A stretch of 64,000 bases of DNA from Pelagibius sp. (GCF_028281305.1 NZ_JANQKD010000023.1:62001-126000); one strand, 5' to 3'; positions 17,113 through 27,263 are shown, counted from the stretch's first letter. The notes: generated from the sequence alone by a model not told the origin. Program-made: numbers and translations.

Positions 17113-18378
17113 ATGAGACGCGTTGTCGTTACAGGGCTGGGATTGGTCACACCGCTTGGCAGTGGGGTAAAGCCGGTGTGGGACCGCCTGATCAACGGTA
17201 AGTCGGGACTGCGGGGTATCCAAAGCTTCGATGTCTCTGATCTGCCGTCGAAGATCGCCGGCCAGGTCCCGCAGGGCGAGACCGCTGAGGGTCTGTTCAA
17301 TGCGGACGACTACGTGGCACCGCGCGACCAGCGCAAGCTAGACCGCTTCATCGTCTTTGGCATGGCCGCTGCGCAGCAGGCCATCGAGGATTCCGGATGG
17401 GTTCCTGAAGACGAGGAAAGCCTCTGGCGCACAGGTGTCATGATCGGCTCCGGCATCGGCGGTCTGGAGACTATCTACGATGGTTCCATCACCATCCATG
17501 AACGCGGGCCGCGGCGCCTCTCACCGTTCTTCATTCCTGCCGCGCTGATCAATCTGGTCAGCGGTCAGGTTTCGATCCGCTACGGTTTCAAAGGGCCGAA
17601 CCATGCCGTCGTCACGGCCTGTTCAACCGGGGCCCATGCGATCGGCGACGCGGCGCGCCTGATCATGCTGGACGATGCCGACGTCATGGTGGCCGGCGGC
17701 GCTGAGGCGGCAGTCTGCCGTCTGGGCATTGCCGGGTTCTCGGCCTCCCGCGCGCTCTCCACCAACTTCAACGACACGCCGGAACGCAGCTCGCGCCCCT
17801 GGGACGAAGACCGCGACGGCTTCGTGATGGGCGAAGGGGCTGGCGTGGTCGTGCTGGAGGAACTGGAGCACGCAAAGGCCAGAGGCGCGACCATCTACGC
17901 CGAGGTGGTCGGCTACGGACTCTCAGGCGATGCGCATCACATCACCGCTCCGCCCGAAGACGGCAACGGCGGCTACCGCGCCATGCAGTCGGCGATGCGC
18001 CGCGCCGGGCTGGAGCCCAGCGACATCGACTACATCAATGCCCATGGAACCTCTACGCCGCTTGGCGACGAGATCGAGGTGGGCGCCGTGCGCCGTCTCT
18101 TCGGCGATGCCGTCGAGGACATCACCATGTCCTCGACCAAGTCGGCGATCGGGCATCTCTTGGGGGCGGCCGGGGCCGTGGAGTCGATCTTCTCGATCCT
18201 CGCCATCCGCGACAACGTCGCACCGCCGACCCTGAACCTGGACAATCCCTCGCCGGCCTGCAACGGGGTTGACCTGAACCCGCACCAAGCCAAGGAGCGG
18301 CCGATCCGGCGGGCCCTCTCGAATTCCTTCGGCTTTGGTGGAACGAACGCCAGTCTCATCCTGGCCGACTACCAGTAG
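17113..18378 (+). CDS. fabF: 3-oxoacyl-ACP synthase II
   Basis: A 421-residue condensing enzyme that elongates acyl-ACP. The catalytic triad is Cys170 in TACSTGAHA, a His in NAHGTSTPLGD and a His in SAIGHLLGAAG. It starts MRRVVVTGLGLVTPLG. It follows acpP by 78 bases and is followed 10 bases later by mltG. Cys-His-His rather than Cys-His-Asn separates it from FabH. Confidence 0.97.
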   Translation: MRRVVVTGLGLVTPLGSGVKPVWDRLINGKSGLRGIQSFDVSDLPSKIAGQVPQGETAEGLFNADDYVAPRDQRKLDRFIVFGMAAAQQAIEDSGWVPEDEESLWRTGVMIGSGIGGLETIYDGSITIHERGPRRLSPFFIPAALINLVSGQVSIRYGFKGPNHAVVTACSTGAHAIGDAARLIMLDDADVMVAGGAEAAVCRLGIAGFSASRALSTNFNDTPERSSRPWDEDRDGFVMGEGAGVVVLEELEHAKARGATIYAEVVGYGLSGDAHHITAPPEDGNGGYRAMQSAMRRAGLEPSDIDYINAHGTSTPLGDEIEVGAVRRLFGDAVEDITMSSTKSAIGHLLGAAGAVESIFSILAIRDNVAPPTLNLDNPSPACNGVDLNPHQAKERPIRRALSNSFGFGGTNASLILADYQ

Positions 18379-18388
18379 AGCGCGGTTT

Positions 18389-19381
18389 ATGCGGCGATTA
18401 GGCGGCCTTGCCGTTCTCATCGTCCTTATGCTCGCCGCCGTTTCCGGCGGCGCCTGGGTCTATCTGAAGGGGCAGTTCACCCAGCCGGGTCCGCTGGCCG
18501 GCGAGGCGATGTTGGTGATCCCGCGCGGCGCCGGGCTGGAGACGATTGCCGCCGACCTGACCGATGCAGGGGTGGTATCCGATGCCCGCGTCTTTGCGAT
18601 CGGCGTGCGCCTTTTCGGAGACGCCACGGCCCTGAAAGCCGGCGAGTACAGTTTCCCTCCCTCGATCTCCATGGCCGATGTCGCGGCTCTGATCGCCAGC
18701 GGCCGTACCGTGGTTCACCGCCTGACTGTGCCCGAAGGCCTCACCAGCACCGAGGTGGTGGCGTTGCTTCAGGAGGCCGAGGTCCTCGAAGGCGAAGCAG
18801 GAGCGGTGCCGGCAGAGGGTGCGCTGCTGCCGGAGACCTATCACTTCCATCGCGGCGACACCCGGGCGGAGGTGCTGCAGCGCATGAACCGCTCCATGGA
18901 GCAGGTCGTCGCCGAAGTCTGGGAGGGCCGGGCCGAGGGCCTGCCGCTTGCCAGTCCGGAAGAGGCCGTCATCCTGGCATCGATCATCGAGCGCGAGACA
19001 GGCGTTGACGAAGAGCGGGCGCTGGTCGCCGGCGTCTTTGTCAACCGCTTGAACAAGGGCATGCCGCTGCAGTCTGACCCGACCGTGGTCTACGGAATAA
19101 CCGAAGGCAAGGCACCGCTTGGCCGCTCCCTGACACGCAAGGACCTCGCGACCCCGACGCCCTACAACACCTATCAGATCAACGGCCTGCCGCCAGGGCC
19201 TATCGCCAATCCCGGCCGTGCGTCTCTGGAGGCAGCGGTCAATCCGGCGGAGACCGAGTACTTCTACTTCGTTGCTGACGGCACCGGCGGGCACGCCTTT
19301 GCCAGGACCCTGGCCGAGCACAACAGCAATGTCGCCAAGTGGCGCAAGCACCTGAAGAGCCTGCGGCGCAAAAGCGAATAG
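18389..19381 (+). CDS. mltG: Endolytic murein transglycosylase MltG
   Basis: A 330-residue YceG-type protein with one N-terminal membrane segment (GGLAVLIVLMLAAVSGGAWVYL) and a periplasmic domain. The catalytic Glu is at about 201 in IIERETGVDEER. The C-terminal block contains LQSDPTVVYG and YNTYQINGLPPGPI. It cuts nascent glycan strands and ends their growth. I start at MRRLGG just after fabF; the longer reading overlaps fabF and is rejected. Placement after fabF is common in alphaproteobacteria. Confidence 0.95.
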   Translation: MRRLGGLAVLIVLMLAAVSGGAWVYLKGQFTQPGPLAGEAMLVIPRGAGLETIAADLTDAGVVSDARVFAIGVRLFGDATALKAGEYSFPPSISMADVAALIASGRTVVHRLTVPEGLTSTEVVALLQEAEVLEGEAGAVPAEGALLPETYHFHRGDTRAEVLQRMNRSMEQVVAEVWEGRAEGLPLASPEEAVILASIIERETGVDEERALVAGVFVNRLNKGMPLQSDPTVVYGITEGKAPLGRSLTRKDLATPTPYNTYQINGLPPGPIANPGRASLEAAVNPAETEYFYFVADGTGGHAFARTLAEHNSNVAKWRKHLKSLRRKSE

Positions 19382-19389
19382 ACACTCTG

Positions 19390-20163
19390 CTAGCCTTCAG
19401 AAGCCGGTTTTTCCGGTAGGCGGGTCAGCAGCGGATCGGTCCAGGACGGCGGCAGCAGCGAAAGCAGCCAGACCACGGCAAACAGGCGGCGCGGAAAGAC
19501 GATGCGGGCCTTTCCCGCTGCGAGGCCGCGTTCGATGATGCGCGCGGCCCGTGCACTGTCCATCAGGAAGGGCATGGGAAAGTCGTTGACCGCGGTCATC
19601 GGGCTCTTGACGTAGCCGGGGCAGATGACCGAGACCGTCAGTCCCTCGCCGGCGACCATGCCGCGCAGGGCTTCGCCCCAGACCCGCACGGCGGCCTTGG
19701 AGGCGCAGTAGGCCGGCGCTCCGGGAAATCCGCGAAACGCGGCAAGCGACGACATGATGGCGATCTGGCCGCGCCCGCGCGGGCGCATCAGTGCGACGGC
19801 TGAGAGGACCGTCGAGACGACCCCGTCGACGTTGACGGAGAGAATCTGCCTGGTCTGGGTGGCGTCCTCGCCGAACGTCCCGGTTCCGGCAGAGATCCCC
19901 GCGTTCGCAATGACGAGATCCAAGGGATGGCGCCCGTCCGCTTCGCGCAGCCAGCTCTCCAGCGCCTGCTGGTCCGTGACGTCGAAGGCCGCGGTTTCTA
20001 CCACGGCGCCGGCGGCCCGGCAGTCGCGCGCCACCTCTTCCAGACGGTGCGGATTGCGCCCGCTGAGCGCGAGAACGCGCCCCTGTCCGGCATAGCGGCG
20101 TGCCAGGGCCGCGCCGATTCCGCTCGACGCACCGGTGATTGCGATCGAATTGGGGTCCCGCAT
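19390..20163 (-). CDS. SDR-family oxidoreductase
   Basis: A 257-residue short-chain dehydrogenase with an intact TGASSGIG cofactor motif, NAGISAG, catalytic Ser in IMSSLAAFRG and YxxxK in YCASKAAV. Its hydrophobic C-terminal part (FAVVWLLSLLPPSW) suggests membrane association, as in SDRs acting on lipids or sterol-like substrates. It is convergent with mltG and divergent from yicC. The substrate is unknown. Confidence 0.85.
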   Translation of the reverse strand: MRDPNSIAITGASSGIGAALARRYAGQGRVLALSGRNPHRLEEVARDCRAAGAVVETAAFDVTDQQALESWLREADGRHPLDLVIANAGISAGTGTFGEDATQTRQILSVNVDGVVSTVLSAVALMRPRGRGQIAIMSSLAAFRGFPGAPAYCASKAAVRVWGEALRGMVAGEGLTVSVICPGYVKSPMTAVNDFPMPFLMDSARAARIIERGLAAGKARIVFPRRLFAVVWLLSLLPPSWTDPLLTRLPEKPASEG

Positions 20164-20229
20164 AACGCTCCAGCATCCCAGCCATCAGACAGATACCGGG
20201 ATAGGCTGCTCCGCGGTCCCGGCGCAAGC

Positions 20230-20258
20230 TTGTTGTGCTTCTGGGGGGTCAGTATATA
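20230..20258 (+). promoter_or_regulatory. Candidate promoter of yicC-gmk
   Basis: TTGTTG (20230-20235), an exact 17-base spacer and TATATA (20253-20258), inside the 175-base gap between the divergent SDR and yicC. The predicted start is about 74 bases before the chosen yicC start. Confidence 0.55.
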
Positions 20259-20338
20259 TGGGGCCGGCATTCGGGGCGCCTGCCAGGCACGGCAAGGCGC
20301 AAGCGGATGCGACAGCGCGCAGAGGGGGGAAGGCTTCG

Positions 20339-21241
20339 GTGACCGGACAATCCGCGGTGGTGCACAGCATGACCGGTTTCGCACGCCAGGAGGGCGGCGA
20401 CGACAGTGTCGCCTGGGCCTGGGAGGTCAAGACCGTCAACGGACGCAGCCTCGACGTCCGCTCGCGCCTGCCCAGCGGCTACGAGGCGCTCGATCCGATC
20501 GTCCGTAAGGCGGTGGCGGCGGTATGCCACCGCGGCAACGCCCAGGTGAACCTCGTGGTCAAGCGCAGCGAGGCCGCGCAGGCCTGGCAGCTCAACGAGG
20601 ACCTTCTGCAGCAGGTTCTTGAGGTCATGGAGGGCTTGCGTGTGCGCCTGGATGCGGCGCCGCCACGGTTGGACGGATTGCTGGGCCTGCGGGGTGTGTT
20701 GGAGCCAGTCGAAGACGAGGAGAGCCCGGAGCAGCGCGACGCCCGCCTCCGGCGCATCGAAGGCGACCTGCACCAGGCGCTGAAGGGGCTGATCGGGATG
20801 CGCTCGGACGAGGGCGCGCGCCTGGCCGAACTGGTGCAGGGACACTTGGCGTCGATCGAGACTCTCTGCGCGGCGGCGGCGGACTGCGCTGCGACTCAAC
20901 CGGACGCCCTCCGTCGCCGCTTGCGCGAACAACTCGATCTGTTGCTCTCCGAGACCAGTGGCATTGCTGAGGACCGCCTTGCCCAGGAGGCCGCCATTCT
21001 GGTCAGCAAGGCCGACGTTCGCGAAGAGCTGGACCGTCTGACCGCCCATATCGGGGCCGCGCGCGACCTGTTGGAGCAAGGCGGCGCTATCGGCCGCAAG
21101 CTCGACTTTCTGTGCCAGGAGTTCAATCGCGAGGCCAATACGCTGTGTTCGAAGTCCGCAGATGTGGAACTTACGCGCATCGGTCTCGACCTTAAGTCGG
21201 CGATCGAACAGCTGCGCGAGCAGGTTCAAAACATCGAGTAG
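20339..21241 (+). CDS. yicC: YicC family endoribonuclease
   Basis: A 300-residue YicC/YloC protein. The core starts MTGFARQEGGDDS and ends in LKSAIEQLREQVQNIE, with the family block GRKLDFLCQEFNREANTLCSK. Family members are now known as RNases acting on small RNAs. I chose the GTG at 20339 because GGGGGAAGG lies six bases upstream; the ATG at 20369 is a possible start ten codons later and is the usual family start. The gene lies five bases before gmk, the standard partner. Confidence 0.92.
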   Translation: MTGQSAVVHSMTGFARQEGGDDSVAWAWEVKTVNGRSLDVRSRLPSGYEALDPIVRKAVAAVCHRGNAQVNLVVKRSEAAQAWQLNEDLLQQVLEVMEGLRVRLDAAPPRLDGLLGLRGVLEPVEDEESPEQRDARLRRIEGDLHQALKGLIGMRSDEGARLAELVQGHLASIETLCAAAADCAATQPDALRRRLREQLDLLLSETSGIAEDRLAQEAAILVSKADVREELDRLTAHIGAARDLLEQGGAIGRKLDFLCQEFNREANTLCSKSADVELTRIGLDLKSAIEQLREQVQNIE

Positions 21242-21246
21242 CGCAG

Positions 21247-21885
21247 ATGAACGAAGCCAAGATCAAGCGGCGCGGCCTGATGCTCGTCCTGTCATCGCCC
21301 TCGGGGGCCGGCAAGACCTCCATCTCTCGGCGCCTTCTGGAGCTGGACGAGGGCCTCTCGCTTTCCATTTCGGCAACCACGCGGCCGCGGCGCCCTGGCG
21401 AGACCGAAGGTGTCCATTACTTCTTCCTGAGCGATGAGGGCTTTGCCGAGATGGTTGCCGCCGGCGCTCTGCTGGAACATGCGACGGTCTTTGGTCATCG
21501 CTACGGAACGCCGCGCGCGCCGGTGGAGAGTGCCCTGGAAACAGGCCAGGACGTGCTCTTCGACATCGACTGGCAGGGGACACAGCAGGTCGCAGAACGG
21601 GCGCGGGAGGACCTGGTCAGTGTGTTTATCCTGCCGCCGTCAACGGCCGAGCTCGAACGGCGTCTGCACAGCCGTGCCCAGGACAGCGAGGAGGTGGTCC
21701 GCGGGCGCATGGCGAAGGCCGCGGACGAGATGAGTCACTGGCCGGAGTATGACTACATCATCATCAACCACGACATGGACGAAAGCGTCGCCCAGGTTCA
21801 GGCCATTCTGACGGCCGAGCGCCTGAAGCGAGAGCGCCGCATCGGCCTGCGGGATTTCGTCGAGGACCTGCGGCGTGGCGGTTAG
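21247..21885 (+). CDS. gmk: Guanylate kinase
   Basis: A 212-residue kinase converting GMP to GDP. It has P-loop [10 protein letters not shown] near residues 16-25, the GMP-binding segment [20 protein letters not shown], and the lid and [10 protein letters not shown] region. It is coupled to yicC. Length and motifs are normal. Confidence 0.97.
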   Translation: MNEAKIKRRGLMLVLSSPSGAGKTSISRRLLELDEGLSLSISATTRPRRPGETEGVHYFFLSDEGFAEMVAAGALLEHATVFGHRYGTPRAPVESALETGQDVLFDIDWQGTQQVAERAREDLVSVFILPPSTAELERRLHSRAQDSEEVVRGRMAKAADEMSHWPEYDYIIINHDMDESVAQVQAILTAERLKRERRIGLRDFVEDLRRGG

Positions 21886-22775
21886 GCGCCTGGCGGGTTC
21901 TTGGCCTCACCCTCTGAACGACTGAGCAGGCGCGCCAGGCAGCAGAACTGTTCGACGCTCAATGCCTCCGCCCGGGCGGTCGGGTCGATACCGGCGTCGG
22001 AAAGCGTTTCTTCGCAGCGGGCGAAGAGGGGCTTCAGGCTTTGCCGCAGCATCTTCCGGCGCTGGCCGAAAGCGGCGGCGGTCACCCGTTCAAGGCTCTT
22101 CAACTCCGCTGCTGCCAACGGTGCTTTGCGCGGCCGGAGCGCGACCACGGTCGACGTCACCTTCGGCGGCGGCGTGAAGGCGCGGGGCGGAATGTCGAAC
22201 AGGGTGCGCACCTCGCAGAGCCACTGCGTAATGATCGTCAGCCGCCCGTAGTGGCGGCTGCGCGGTTCTGCCGTCAGGCGCTGCGCCACTTCCTTCTGGA
22301 ACATCAACGTAAAAGCGCTGAACGCAGCAGGATTGCTGGCAAGCGCCGTCAGCCAACCGATCAAAAGCGCCGTGGAGATGTTGTAGGGCAGATTGCTGAC
22401 GATCTGGCGCGGCGCCGTCCCAATCTCCGCGAGCGGCAGAGTGAGGGCGTCGCCTTCGACGACTTCAAGCCGCTCCGGATAGAGGTCAGCCAGCTCACGG
22501 AGTGCCTCCAGGCAGCGGCGGTCCTTCTCCACGGCGATCACGTGATGCGCACCCTCGCTCAAGAGGGCGCGCGTCAGACCGCCGGGGCCGGGCCCCACTT
22601 CGACCACGGTCCCGGTGTCGATCTCCGGGGCGGCGCGTGCGATCCGCCGGGTCAGGTTGAGGTCGAGGAGAAAGTGCTGGCCCAGGGCCTTGCGCGCGCC
22701 CAGGCCGTGGCGTGCGATGACCTCGCGCAGGGGCGGGAGGTTCGCCGGTTCTCCGGGGAGCGGCCTGTCAGGCAT
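21882..22775 (-). CDS. rsmA: 16S rRNA (adenine1518-N6/adenine1519-N6)-dimethyltransferase
   Basis: A 297-residue KsgA/RsmA enzyme that dimethylates two adjacent adenosines in the 3' hairpin of 16S rRNA. The SAM motif is [15 protein letters not shown] and the catalytic NLPYN motif is in [11 protein letters not shown]. The N-terminal [15 protein letters not shown] is diagnostic. It overlaps pdxA by eight bases. It is last in the lptF-lptG-lptD-surA-pdxA-rsmA run and ends overlapping convergent gmk. Confidence 0.97.
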   Translation of the reverse strand: MPDRPLPGEPANLPPLREVIARHGLGARKALGQHFLLDLNLTRRIARAAPEIDTGTVVEVGPGPGGLTRALLSEGAHHVIAVEKDRRCLEALRELADLYPERLEVVEGDALTLPLAEIGTAPRQIVSNLPYNISTALLIGWLTALASNPAAFSAFTLMFQKEVAQRLTAEPRSRHYGRLTIITQWLCEVRTLFDIPPRAFTPPPKVTSTVVALRPRKAPLAAAELKSLERVTAAAFGQRRKMLRQSLKPLFARCEETLSDAGIDPTARAEALSVEQFCCLARLLSRSEGEAKNPPGA

Positions 22776-23841
22776 GGTCGTAAGCGGCCGACTCCTCGGT
22801 TCCGCTGGCCTGCTTGTTGGCAGCCAGTGTTCCCGCCAGGGTGATCGCCGCCAAGAGGCTCACGGGCGAGGCGAGGCCTTCGCCTGCGATGTCCAGCGCC
22901 GTCCCGTGGTCTGGTGACGTGCGGACGATCGGCAGGCCGAGCGTTACGTTCACCCCGTGCTCGAAATCCAAGGTCTTGACCGGTATGAGGGCCTGATCGT
23001 GATACATGCAGAGGGCGGCATCGTAGCCGCGCCGCGCTGCCGGGTGGAACAGGCTGTCGGCGGCAACGGGGCCGAAGGCGTCGATGCCCTCAGCCTGGAG
23101 GCGGGCCACCGCTGGGGCGATCACCAGCCCGTCTTCGGCGCCCAGCTTGCCGTCCTCCCCGGCATGAGGATTGAGCCCGGCGACGGCCAGCCGAGGGTTT
23201 GCGATCCCAAACTGCTGCTGCAGTCCGATTGCTGCTGTTCGCGCGGTCTCGACGATCAGGGCGCCCGTCAGGCTGGACGGCACTTCGGCCAACGGCTGAT
23301 GGACCGTGACGGGAACGGTGCGCAGGCCTGGGGTGGCCAGCATCATGACCGACCTGCCGGGGCAGCCGCAAAGCTCCGCCAGGAACTCGGTGTGGCCCGG
23401 ATGCGCAAAGCCGGCATCGAGCAGTACCTTCTTGTGGATCGGATTGGTGACCACGGCTGACGCCTCGCCGCTCAAGGTCAGGCTGGTGGCGAGCCTGATG
23501 GCCTCCAGAACCTCGCCGGCAGTCGCTGGAGAGGGCCGGCCGGGTTCGGCTTTCACGGCAGCACCCAACGGCAGGACGGGCAGGCCCCGCTCAAACGCGT
23601 CGAAGGCGGATGCCGCTGCGTCGATTGGGACCACCGGAACGCTCATGTCCAGGCTCTGTGCAAGGGCGGCAAGCCGTTCCGGGTCGTCGATCACCAGGAA
23701 GGGGGGCAGGTCGTGGTCCTTGCGTCGCTGCCAGGCGCGCAGACTGAGTTCGCCGCCGACGCCTGCAGGTTCCCCCATGGTGACCGCGAGCGGCGCATCA
23801 GGACGATGGCGTTCTTTACCAGCTTGCCCAGAGAAGCTCAT
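22768..23841 (-). CDS. pdxA: 4-hydroxythreonine-4-phosphate dehydrogenase
   Basis: A 357-residue enzyme of pyridoxal phosphate synthesis. Family motifs are TMGEPAGVG near the start, [27 protein letters not shown] and [15 protein letters not shown], which supply metal and substrate ligands. A Lys/Arg/His-rich start ([14 protein letters not shown]) precedes the fold. A 13-base tandem repeat lies just upstream. Its place after surA matches many proteobacteria. Confidence 0.96.
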   Translation of the reverse strand: MSFSGQAGKERHRPDAPLAVTMGEPAGVGGELSLRAWQRRKDHDLPPFLVIDDPERLAALAQSLDMSVPVVPIDAAASAFDAFERGLPVLPLGAAVKAEPGRPSPATAGEVLEAIRLATSLTLSGEASAVVTNPIHKKVLLDAGFAHPGHTEFLAELCGCPGRSVMMLATPGLRTVPVTVHQPLAEVPSSLTGALIVETARTAAIGLQQQFGIANPRLAVAGLNPHAGEDGKLGAEDGLVIAPAVARLQAEGIDAFGPVAADSLFHPAARRGYDAALCMYHDQALIPVKTLDFEHGVNVTLGLPIVRTSPDHGTALDIAGEGLASPVSLLAAITLAGTLAANKQASGTEESAAYDHA

Positions 23842-23897
23842 GTTTCGGTGCCGGTCACGAGCGCCCGTTCACGGGTGTCGGCTCACTGTTGCCGTCT

Positions 23898-23947
23898 CAT
23901 GGGTCCGCCTCATGGGTCCGCCTCATGGGTCCGCCTCATGGGGCCGC
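23898..23947. repeat. 13-base tandem repeat between surA and pdxA
   Basis: Three perfect copies of CATGGGTCCGCCT (23898-23910, 23911-23923, 23924-23936) and a partial fourth with one change. The period is not a multiple of three and no gene crosses it. It fills about half of the 108-base surA-pdxA spacer and would lie in the transcript about 60 bases before the pdxA start. Confidence 0.92.
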
Positions 23948-23949
23948 AG

Positions 23950-24951
23950 TCATATGCGAACGTCGACGTTCGCGGTTCTGCGCAGTTCCTGGATGGAGCG
24001 TTGCGCCAACTGGTTTACCCGCTGATCGGTGAGGTTCTGCTGGATTCTCTGGCGGTCAATCTCTTGTCCCTCGTTCCTGCGCATGTCGCGCAGCAAGAGG
24101 ATGTGGAAGCCGGCGAGCGTGCGGATCGGCCGGGAGACGTCGCCAGGGCCCATCTGTGCAAGGGCTTGGTTCAGAGAGTCGTCCAGTTCGCCGTCCTGGA
24201 TCCAGCCGCGGTCGCCGCCAAGGCGCGCGGTGCTGGACTGGGAGAACTGCCGGGCCAGCCCGCCGAAATTGGCCCCTGCGCGCAGCTGTTCGAGGAGCCG
24301 ATTGGCATTGGCCAGGGCCTGCTGCTCCTGCGCAGCCGACTCGACGGCGACGAAGATTTCGGAGACGCGCCGCTCGATGGAGCCCTGGCGCGCGGCCAGC
24401 CGATCGACAACCTCCTGAACCTCCTCGCTCGAGACCACCACCGTCGGGCGCAGGCGGCGCTGGACGACGGTTTGCCAAGCGATCTGAGCGCGGATCTGGT
24501 CGATGAGCGTGGTCGGGATGACGCCCCGGTTGCGCAGCATGGAGAGGAACTGGCCTTCGGACATTCCGTTCTGCTGGGATATCTGCTGGAGCGCATCCGC
24601 CACCTGGTCGTCGGTCACTGCGATATCCAGCCGAGTGGCCTCCTGCATCTGCAGGCGCTCGTCAATCAGGCCGCGCAGGACCTGAGGGGTCAAACGGCGC
24701 CGAACCTCCTGGGAATCCTGGACACCGGCACCAATGATCGCCAGACGCACGCGCATCGACAGATCGAGGACCGAGATCACCTCGTCATTCACGACGGCAG
24801 CGGGACGAAAAGCATCCTGAGCGCGCACGGAGGAGGGCGCAGCCAGCGCGGCGAGCGCGATGCAGAGCAGCGCAAGCGCGCTAAGCCAAAGGCTTGGCGC
24901 CGGTCGGTAGGGCGGTCGGTAGGCCGGGCGGGCGAACAGTAAAGCAGCCAT
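23950..24951 (-). CDS. surA: SurA-like periplasmic chaperone / peptidyl-prolyl isomerase
   Basis: A 333-residue periplasmic chaperone for outer membrane proteins. A signal peptide (LWLSALALLCIALAALAAPSSVRA) precedes the SurA N-domain (VVNDEVISVLDLSMR), and one parvulin domain follows (RRVSEIFVAV to AGFHILLLRDMR). E. coli SurA has two parvulin domains; a single one is usual in alphaproteobacteria. The signal region has a small Arg-Pro-rich repeat coded by a 12-base duplication (24901-24924). The order after lptD is classical. Confidence 0.92.
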   Translation of the reverse strand: MAALLFARPAYRPPYRPAPSLWLSALALLCIALAALAAPSSVRAQDAFRPAAVVNDEVISVLDLSMRVRLAIIGAGVQDSQEVRRRLTPQVLRGLIDERLQMQEATRLDIAVTDDQVADALQQISQQNGMSEGQFLSMLRNRGVIPTTLIDQIRAQIAWQTVVQRRLRPTVVVSSEEVQEVVDRLAARQGSIERRVSEIFVAVESAAQEQQALANANRLLEQLRAGANFGGLARQFSQSSTARLGGDRGWIQDGELDDSLNQALAQMGPGDVSRPIRTLAGFHILLLRDMRRNEGQEIDRQRIQQNLTDQRVNQLAQRSIQELRRTANVDVRI

Positions 24952-24979
24952 CGTCAGTTCCCAGAAAAAAGCACCGCGA

Positions 24980-25009
24980 ACTATACAGTTGTCACCCGCA
25001 GGTGTTCAA
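24980..25009 (-). promoter_or_regulatory. Possible internal promoter before surA
   Basis: Minus-strand TTGAAC (25009-25004), 18 bases, TATAGT (24985-24980), in the 110-base lptD-surA gap. It would allow surA-pdxA-rsmA expression independent of the lpt genes. Confidence 0.4.
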
Positions 25010-25061
25010 ACGGAAGCTGGGGTTCCAGTGCAGCTTTGAGGCGATTGCAGGTGTCAGGCAA

Positions 25062-27263
25062 TCACCCGCCTGACGCTTCTCCAAGATGCTTGAAGACGAT
25101 CCGCACAAAGATGCTGTCTTCGGCCTCCAGGTCGCGGTCCTCGAAGAAGGACCGCTCGGCGACGCCTTCGATCAGGAAGCACTCGTCCTGATAGGCAAGG
25201 CTGACCGCAGTTTCGAGCGAAGAGTCCTCGAAGAGGTCGCGGCGATGACGGAAGCCAACGGTCCAGTGCTCCGTGACCCTCGAACTGAGCGCGATCTGCA
25301 GTTCTTCGCGCTCGTCGAATTCGTCGTCACTCGCTTCCTGATCGATGAAGAAGTACGACAGGTCGAGGTTGAGGGCGTCGGGTCCAAGGCTCAAATCCAC
25401 TTCGCTGCGGTCGGCGTTGAAATCGTCCTTGTCCAGGCGGAAGCGGTAAAGGAAATCGACGTGCTCGAACGGCTGGAGCAAGACGCGGCCGACGATATCG
25501 GACTCGTTGTCCTCAAGACCGGAGCCTTCGGAGAAGGCATCCCTGTTTTCCGAGAAGCGGTAGCTCTGGCCGATGAAGGCCCCAGCCGCGCCTTCGCTGC
25601 CGAAAGTCCCGGTCCACTTGACGCCATAGTCAACGCGGCTGCCGGAATCGACCCGGTCATTGCCGGCAAAGCGGTTGAGGTTGAAGAGATTGGTGTCGTC
25701 GAACTCGAAATCGAGGCTGTCCTCGTTGGGGATGGTGCCCGGGTTCGATCCGTTCGGGGCCAGGACGGCCTGGAAGATCGGCTCGATCACCTGTTGTACC
25801 GGGCCATCCCGGCGCGCCCAGGGATAGCGCCACTTGACCGCAAGCTGCGGGAAGACCCGTCCTTCCGTGTCGCTTCCGGGTGCTCCGCTGGGATTGACGT
25901 CCGAGGAACCGGACACCACACCATCGGTCCAGTATCCGTCGGTCTGAACCTGCGCGGTCACTTCGTAGATATCGCCCAGCGGACTGGTGTAGGGAATGTG
26001 ATAGCCGCTGACCAGGGAGACACGCCGGCTGTCGCGGCCTTCTTCGCGGGTCAGCACCTGCAAGTTCGCATCGACCGTGTAGCGCGCCCCCGGAAGTCCG
26101 ACTCCGGGCTCGCTGATGAAGTTGTAATCTGCCAGCGGCACGACGATGGGCGTTTCCGCATCGACATCCGAACTGCGCAGGCCCTGATAGGTCAGGCCGC
26201 GCACCGCCGCGTGGTTTCGGCCTTTCAGCCCCTCCAGATAGGCCGTGCTTGTAAGGGTTCGCTCGGTGTCGAAGTCGAACGCGCGCAGATAGGTATCGTC
26301 CGACGTCCGCTTGACGTCGAACCCCCAGCGCCAGGTGTCGTCCAGCTCGAACTGTCCCTCGGCATCAATGTGGCCGCGGAAGCGGTCGTCGGCGATGTTG
26401 CCGCCGCGCTCGTCACGATCGGCGATGGTTGCGCTGCCGGCGATTTCGATCTTCCCGTTCTCGAAGAGCTGCCGGTATTCGCCGGTCAGGTTGATACCCT
26501 GCTCGGTCGACAGCAGCGGCGCTATGGTCAGATCCTTGTCGTCGTCGATGACCCAATAGTAGGGAATCGTGGTCGCGGTGCCGAGAAAGTCGCTGCTGCC
26601 GATGGTCGGCGCGAGAAAACCGCTCCTGCGGTCGACTGTCGGATCGGGGTGCGAGAAGTAGGGTGTGTAGAGAACCGGGATGCCGAAGAACTCGAGCCAG
26701 GCATCGCGATAAATGATGTCCTGCGCTTCCTGATCGTGAATCACTTCGTTGGCTTTGATCTGCCACAACGGGGCGCGGCTGGGATCGTCGCGGCAGAGCT
26801 CGCAGGGACTGAAGACGCCCTTGCGGAACTCGGTCCGGTTTCCGCCGCTGCGCGTGCCGCTGGCCGCCGCGATGCGGGTGTTGTCAGCCATCAATACCCG
26901 AATGTCGCGGACGAAACCCTCCTTGAGATCGCCGGTTACCTCGATGAAGTCGGCGAAGACGGTGTCGCCGCTGGGCTCGATCAGCGTCACGTTGCCTTCG
27001 GCCGCCACGATATCGGAGTTCAGATTGTAGGTGACCTTGTCGGCCAGCAGCACCCGGCCTTCTTGCGAGATCTCCACATTGCCGGAAGCGATGACGAGGC
27101 CGTTTTCCTCGTCATAGGTCAGCTGGTCAGCCGTGATCAGGGCCGGAACGTTCTCAAGCGCGTCGATATTGACGTCCTGCGCAGCCGCTTCGCTGCCCCC
27201 GAAAAGCAGCACAACAGAAATCACGGCAGCTGCCGCTGCCGCACGCCCCAGTCCCCCCTGCAT
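25062..27263 (-). CDS. lptD: LPS assembly outer membrane protein LptD
   Basis: A 733-residue outer membrane beta-barrel that inserts lipopolysaccharide into the outer leaflet. It has a signal peptide ending in SEAAAQ, an N-terminal beta-jellyroll (LptA/OstA-like, ALITADQLTYDEENG to about residue 150), a Cys pair in FSPCELCRDD, and a C-terminal barrel of many short beta strands. The family hallmark FFGIPVLYTPYFSHPDPTVD is present. A long open frame on the opposite strand is a coding shadow. It follows lptG by ten bases. Confidence 0.96.
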   Translation of the reverse strand: MQGGLGRAAAAAAVISVVLLFGGSEAAAQDVNIDALENVPALITADQLTYDEENGLVIASGNVEISQEGRVLLADKVTYNLNSDIVAAEGNVTLIEPSGDTVFADFIEVTGDLKEGFVRDIRVLMADNTRIAAASGTRSGGNRTEFRKGVFSPCELCRDDPSRAPLWQIKANEVIHDQEAQDIIYRDAWLEFFGIPVLYTPYFSHPDPTVDRRSGFLAPTIGSSDFLGTATTIPYYWVIDDDKDLTIAPLLSTEQGINLTGEYRQLFENGKIEIAGSATIADRDERGGNIADDRFRGHIDAEGQFELDDTWRWGFDVKRTSDDTYLRAFDFDTERTLTSTAYLEGLKGRNHAAVRGLTYQGLRSSDVDAETPIVVPLADYNFISEPGVGLPGARYTVDANLQVLTREEGRDSRRVSLVSGYHIPYTSPLGDIYEVTAQVQTDGYWTDGVVSGSSDVNPSGAPGSDTEGRVFPQLAVKWRYPWARRDGPVQQVIEPIFQAVLAPNGSNPGTIPNEDSLDFEFDDTNLFNLNRFAGNDRVDSGSRVDYGVKWTGTFGSEGAAGAFIGQSYRFSENRDAFSEGSGLEDNESDIVGRVLLQPFEHVDFLYRFRLDKDDFNADRSEVDLSLGPDALNLDLSYFFIDQEASDDEFDEREELQIALSSRVTEHWTVGFRHRRDLFEDSSLETAVSLAYQDECFLIEGVAERSFFEDRDLEAEDSIFVRIVFKHLGEASGG

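Noticed and set aside
23898..23947. CRISPR-like array
   Set aside because: The units are 13 bases and directly adjacent with no spacers; this is a simple tandem repeat.
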